Shown: in pieces, positions 12,595 to 15,899 of the stretch
Position numbering within the stretch: the stretch's first letter is position 1
Layout: each line of letters starts with the position of its first letter
NCBI GenBank assembly: GCA_022720335.1
Contig: JAIHVJ010000035.1
Coordinates: forward strand, 1 to 15,899
Origin: Collinsella sp.
Lineage (GTDB): Bacteria; Actinomycetota; Coriobacteriia; Coriobacteriales; Coriobacteriaceae
DNA length: 15,899 bases
Direction of reading: 5' to 3'
Position numbers and translations under genes: made by a program
Notes under the pieces: generated by a model
Seen by the model: the letters and a program-made list of their open reading frames with translations, nothing else
Told to the model about the DNA's origin: nothing
Database searches by the model: none

Positions 12595-14960
12595 TAGCGC
12601 TCGCCTCCTTCCATGACGGCTGCAATTTCTTCTTGGGTAAGCCCCAGCTCCTCGGCGGAAAGCTGTGACTGTGCGATCTCCAGGTACGCCGGGCAGCTGC
12701 GCAGCAGCTCCTCGTGCGTACCGGTGCCCACCACGTGGCCGTCGTCGAGCACGATGATCTGGTCGGCGTGCATGATGGTCGCGATGCGCTGGGCCACGAC
12801 CACGAGCGCCGCGTCGGTGACGTTTTTGGCCAGTTCCTCGCGTAGACGGGCGTCGGTCTTGTAGTCGAGCGCGCTAAACGAGTCATCGAACACCACGACT
12901 TCGGGCTTCTTGGCCAAGGCACGGGCGATGGCCAGGCGCTGGCGCTGACCGCCCGAGACATTGGAGCCGCCCTGGCTGATGGGGGAGTCGTAACCGACCT
13001 CACGCTCGGCGATAAAGTCCTCTGCCTGTGCGATGCGCGCTGCCTGGCGCATGTCATCATCGCTTACCATGTCGCCGGCAAACTTGAGGTTGCTCTCGAC
13101 GGTGCCCGAGAACAGGCGTCCCTGCTGCGGGATATAGCCAATGCGGCGGCGTAGCTCGGAAAGGGTCATATCGCGCACATCGATGCCGTCGAGCGAAATG
13201 CTGCCGCCCGTGACGTCGTACAGGCGCGGAATCAACTGCACGAGCGTGGACTTGCCCGAGCCCGTGGAGCCAATGATGCCGAGCATCTGACCGGCATGTG
13301 TGGTGAAGTTCACGCCGCTGATGACATCGGCGCGGGCGTCGGGATACTGGAAGCTTACGTCACGGAAGGTGAGCTCACCGCGCGGCGCGCTGGCAGCAGG
13401 CAGTTTGGGCGAGGCAGGGTCGTTGATGCTCGTGGGGCAGGTGATGACCTCTTCCACGCGCTCGGCTGCGACTTCGGCACGGGGCAGGATGACCGAAACC
13501 ATGGTGAGGATCATAAACGCCATGACGATCTGCATGGTGTAGGAAATAAACGCCATCATGTTGCCGACCTGCATCACGCCGTCGGACACGCCCTGCGCGC
13601 CAAACCAGACGATAAGCACGGTGATGCAGTTCATGACGAGCATCATGAGCGGCATCATAAAGCTCATGGCGCGGTTGGTGTAGAGCTGCGTGGTCATCAG
13701 GTCGAGCGAAGCCTTGTCAAAACGCTCGAGCTCATGTTCCTCGCGGTTGAACGAGCGGATGGGCATAAGGCCGTCGAGCAGCTCGCGGGCGGTAAGGTTC
13801 ACGCGGTCCACAAAGCTCTGCATCTTTTTGAACTTGGGCATGGTGAGGCCCATGAGCACGCCGACGACGGCCGAAACCGCGATGATGGCCACAGCGATGG
13901 TCCACTCCAGGCCGGTGTGGTTGGCTAGGACGCGCATGACGGCGACGATGCCCATGACGGGGGCCATCAGGCACATACGGATAAACAGGGTTGCGGCCAT
14001 CTGGATCTGCTGAATGTCGTTGGTGCAGCGGGTAATGAGCGAGGCCTGGCTAAATTTGCCCACCTCGGCTGGCGAGAAGTGCATAACCTTGTTGAAGGTC
14101 TCGCGGCGCAGGTCGCGGGCGATGGAGCAGGCGGTGCGCGACGCCACGGCACCGGTCAGGATGGTGGCGACGAGCGACACCAGGCACAGCCCAAACATCG
14201 TGGTCGCCATGCGGCTCAGGTACGCGTTCTGCACGTCGGCGGGGTCGATGCCCTGCGCCTTGTACTCGTCCTGCACATAGCTCACGGCGCGTTGGGTCAC
14301 AATGGAGCCCGACATGGAGCCCATTTTGTCCGCCATTTGGTTGGCGCCCTCGACGAGCTTGCTTTGGTCTACCAGACCGCCCTCGACACCCAGGCGCAGG
14401 CTCTTCATGGTGATCTTACCGCCGTCGGCATCAATCTGCTTTTGCATGTTCTGCGCCGCTGCGGCCTTCTGCTGCATCTCGGCGAGCTGCTCGGGCGTCA
14501 TCGCTGCCATTTGCTCGGGGGTGGGCATGGCCTGGGCAGCGTTGTTGTCTTTCTCGCTGGACGAGCCCATCATGTCGCCCATGGAGTCGGCGTCAATGCC
14601 CTGGTCGAGCGAAAGGACGACAGTCTCGGGCAGGCTCATAATGTCGGCAATCTTGCCGCCGTCGGCGCGCTCATCCTCGGTTCCCCTGTACGTTCGAATG
14701 CCATTTTTGTCAGCCTTGCTAAACACGGCCTCCACAGCTTTGGCGTCCTTGGTGCTCATAAAGAGTTCAAGGTCGTCGAGCGATTCGGCGCGGATGGTGT
14801 CGGGTACGGGCGAGGCGATGCCGCCTTGCTGCACACCCACGTCGACGATGTCGCTCATATAGGTAGGCAGCGCCAGATCGGCGTTGCAGCTGATTACGAT
14901 AAGCACGATAGCTGCGAACAGTGCCAGGATATGCTTTTTAAAGAGCTTGAGAATCCTCAC
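12594..14960 (-). CDS. ABC exporter half-transporter with a degenerate catalytic site and a large extracellular insertion
   Basis: This 788-residue protein is the partner of the downstream exporter subunit. Helix 1 (about 9-28) is followed by a hydrophilic insertion of about 200 residues (about 41-248) that should face outside. It contains a Met/Gln/Ala-rich, probably helical stretch (MPTPEQMAAMTPEQLAEMQQ, 145-164, and on). BmrD-type subunits carry a comparable extracellular domain. The remaining helices run to about 493. In the ATPase, Walker A GSTGSGKS is at 564-571 and signature VSGGQ at 668-672. Walker B reads VVVFDD with Asp693 in place of the catalytic Glu, and the switch His is Gln724 (VAQRIATI). 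Such decay in one subunit is usual for heterodimeric exporters. The start is GTG 14960, with AGGAGAG about 7 bases upstream, overlapping the MarR stop as GTGA. Confidence 0.92.
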   Translation of the reverse strand: MRILKLFKKHILALFAAIVLIVISCNADLALPTYMSDIVDVGVQQGGIASPVPDTIRAESLDDLELFMSTKDAKAVEAVFSKADKNGIRTYRGTEDERADGGKIADIMSLPETVVLSLDQGIDADSMGDMMGSSSEKDNNAAQAMPTPEQMAAMTPEQLAEMQQKAAAAQNMQKQIDADGGKITMKSLRLGVEGGLVDQSKLVEGANQMADKMGSMSGSIVTQRAVSYVQDEYKAQGIDPADVQNAYLSRMATTMFGLCLVSLVATILTGAVASRTACSIARDLRRETFNKVMHFSPAEVGKFSQASLITRCTNDIQQIQMAATLFIRMCLMAPVMGIVAVMRVLANHTGLEWTIAVAIIAVSAVVGVLMGLTMPKFKKMQSFVDRVNLTARELLDGLMPIRSFNREEHELERFDKASLDLMTTQLYTNRAMSFMMPLMMLVMNCITVLIVWFGAQGVSDGVMQVGNMMAFISYTMQIVMAFMILTMVSVILPRAEVAAERVEEVITCPTSINDPASPKLPAASAPRGELTFRDVSFQYPDARADVISGVNFTTHAGQMLGIIGSTGSGKSTLVQLIPRLYDVTGGSISLDGIDVRDMTLSELRRRIGYIPQQGRLFSGTVESNLKFAGDMVSDDDMRQAARIAQAEDFIAEREVGYDSPISQGGSNVSGGQRQRLAIARALAKKPEVVVFDDSFSALDYKTDARLREELAKNVTDAALVVVAQRIATIMHADQIIVLDDGHVVGTGTHEELLRSCPAYLEIAQSQLSAEELGLTQEEIAAVMEGGER

Positions 14961-15325
14961 TCGGCATCTCTCCTTTCTTGATTGCGGTCGATAATTTCGT
15001 TGGCACGCCTAAGAAGGCGCACCATCTCTTGGGTATCTGTTTCGCCGAGCTGCTCGAGGAAAGCCGCGGTGCGGGCCTCGAATTCCCGACGTTTGATTTC
15101 GAGATCCTGGAATCCCTTGTCGGTCACTATGACGTGTACGCGACGACGGTCAGTCTTTGAGTGCTCGCGCTCGACCCAGCCCTTGGCCTCGAGGGCGCGC
15201 AGAATATTGGCGATGCGGGCGCTCGAGACCCAGGCGCGATCAGCGAGTTCGCTCGGCGTGAGCGAACCGCCGGCGAGTATGAGGGCGCGCATGACGGCCA
15301 TCTCGCCGCCGAGGGCTTTGTCCAT
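14957..15325 (-). CDS. MarR-family transcriptional regulator
   Basis: The 122-residue protein has a winged helix-turn-helix: helices over residues 8-50 (MAVMRALILAGGSLTPSELA, then VSSARIANILRALEAKG), followed by the wing REHSKTDRRRVHVIVTDKG (53-71), where the DRR motif is typical of MarR proteins. The C-terminal half is a charged helix for dimerisation. It heads the operon and its TGA overlaps the exporter GTG by two bases, so it probably represses its own operon and responds to an exported compound. It is shorter than usual MarR proteins (about 140-150). The frame stays open upstream to a TAG at 15356-15358 but has no ATG/GTG/TTG start there, and ATG 15325 has no clear ribosome site, so the start is uncertain. 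This is the only gene in the window ending in TGA. Confidence 0.85.
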   Translation of the reverse strand: MDKALGGEMAVMRALILAGGSLTPSELADRAWVSSARIANILRALEAKGWVEREHSKTDRRRVHVIVTDKGFQDLEIKRREFEARTAAFLEQLGETDTQEMVRLLRRANEIIDRNQERRDAE

Positions 15326-15391
15326 TCGGTAGATTTCTAGGCATGTTCCAAAAATCTACTTGGCCGCTAGGCAATATAAAGAGCGTATAAA

Positions 15392-15437
15392 GAATTAAAA
15401 TAATTCAATAATTGTAGCGTTTCAAAGAATTATTATG
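15392..15437. promoter_or_regulatory. AT-rich palindrome cluster, candidate MarR operator
   Basis: GAATTA-AAA-TAATTC (15392-15406) is a perfect 15-bp palindrome. It is followed by CAATAATTG (15406-15414), also symmetric, and by GAATTATT at 15427-15434, so AATAATT-like half-sites recur in both orientations. On the - strand TTGAAA (15425-15420) and TATTTT at 17 bases form a possible promoter within the cluster. MarR proteins bind AT-rich palindromes of about this size over their own promoters. Confidence 0.45.
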
Positions 15438-15455
15438 CACGCGGTTAGGCGAGGG

Positions 15456-15490
15456 GTTGTCACCACCATGACGACTGGGACTCATATAAT
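15456..15490 (+). promoter_or_regulatory. Candidate promoter and operator of the SDR gene
   Basis: A perfect TATAAT lies at 15485-15490, 61 bases before the SDR start. There is no good -35 at 17 bases (TTGTCA at 15457-15462 is 22 away). Over the -35 position GTTGTCA (15456-15462) and TGACGAC (15469-15475) form an imperfect 20-bp palindrome with a 6-base centre, a plausible site for a dimeric regulator. Confidence 0.42.
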
Positions 15491-15551
15491 CGCCACGTGC
15501 GATGCTCCAACTTCCCGCGAGGAGACACCTTATATAAAGGGGGATGGAGTC

Positions 15552-15899
15552 ATGGCATTTGACTTCACGGGCAAGACCGCGATTGTCACGGGCGGCACTC
15601 AGGGCATTGGCCTCGAGATCGCCAAGGGCATCGTCGCGGGCGGCGGACATGTCGCGCTCATCGCAAGGAACGCTGCTAAGGGCGAGGCCGCTGTGGCCGA
15701 GCTTGGCGAGGGCAACAAGTTTTATCAGCTCGATGTCGCTGATGCGCCCAAGGCGCGCGAGACCGTCGAACAGATTTTCGCAGACCTGCCGCAAACCAAT
15801 ATCCTGATCAACTGCGCTGGCGTCATCAGCACCAAGAAGTTCGACGAGATCGACGACACCGAGTGGCGCCGTACCATCGACATCAACCTCAACGGCACC
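15552..15899 (+). CDS. Short-chain dehydrogenase/reductase (SDR), N-terminal part, cut by the window edge
   Basis: The first 116 residues are present, with no stop before the right edge. It begins MAFDFTGKTAIVTGGTQGIG: the cofactor motif TGGTQGIG (TGxxxGIG) at about 13-20, Arg39 in ALIARN, an acidic residue in the LDVAD motif (about 60-64) and INCAGV, a variant of the NNAG motif, near 86-91. These mark a classical SDR with a Rossmann fold binding NAD(P)H; Arg39 leans toward NADP. The catalytic Ser-Tyr-Lys lies beyond the window, so substrate and exact family (FabG-like, gluconate or sugar-alcohol dehydrogenase) are open. ATG 15552 has AAGGGGG about 8 bases upstream. It is divergent from the MarR operon and shares its control region. 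Confidence 0.85.
   Translation, partial: MAFDFTGKTAIVTGGTQGIGLEIAKGIVAGGGHVALIARNAAKGEAAVAELGEGNKFYQLDVADAPKARETVEQIFADLPQTNILINCAGVISTKKFDEIDDTEWRRTIDINLNGT

Noticed and set aside
10807..12597. 596-residue open frame on the + strand opposite the exporter
   Set aside because: It is a shadow of the exporter gene, rich in His/Asp/Ala/Arg with no domain or ribosome site. Similar mirrors at 4502-5614, 5727-6695 and 14079-14981 were rejected likewise.

Overview
The window looks like chromosomal DNA of a gut coriobacterium, most likely Collinsella or a close relative. This is inferred from fairly high G+C, GC-ending codons, gut-anaerobe gene content and a membrane LuxR regulator of a type common in that class; no rRNA or other marker gene is present to prove it.

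Layout. (1) Positions 1-2945, + strand: an overlapping gene pair encoding the ATPase and permease of a BceAB-type ABC transporter. Its permease seems to lack one C-terminal membrane helix. (2) 2946-3274: two near-identical terminator hairpins flanking a long imperfect palindrome, then a 54-bp hairpin repeat. (3) 3275-8791: an agmatine deiminase (agu) locus. A membrane-bound LuxR-type regulator (aguR, - strand) is divergent from putrescine carbamoyltransferase (aguB/ptcA), an APC-type agmatine/putrescine antiporter (aguD) and agmatine deiminase (aguA). In the usual scheme the antiporter imports agmatine and exports putrescine, AguA makes N-carbamoylputrescine, AguB releases putrescine and carbamoyl phosphate, and a carbamate kinase makes ATP. 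Two things are wrong here: aguD has an in-frame TGA at codon 130, and no carbamate kinase gene follows aguA. Spacers around aguD and aguA are unusually rich in stem-loops. (4) 8792-9125: a gene-free convergent gap full of hairpins. (5) 9126-10157, - strand: a class I DAHP synthase, first enzyme of the shikimate pathway, with a good promoter. (6) 10158-10737: a gap with a second copy of the 54-bp repeat and a 241-bp element with about 50-bp imperfect terminal inverted repeats (MITE-like). (7) 10738-15325, - strand: a tightly overlapping operon of a MarR-family regulator and two ABC half-transporters that should form a heterodimeric multidrug-type exporter. (8) 15326-15551: an AT-rich divergent control region with palindromes, then an SDR oxidoreductase cut by the right edge.

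Enzyme functions are well supported by motifs. The most interesting material is the interrupted antiporter and the several families of structured or repeated intergenic DNA, whose function cannot be settled from this window. No CRISPR array, tRNA, rRNA, phage gene or intact transposase was seen.
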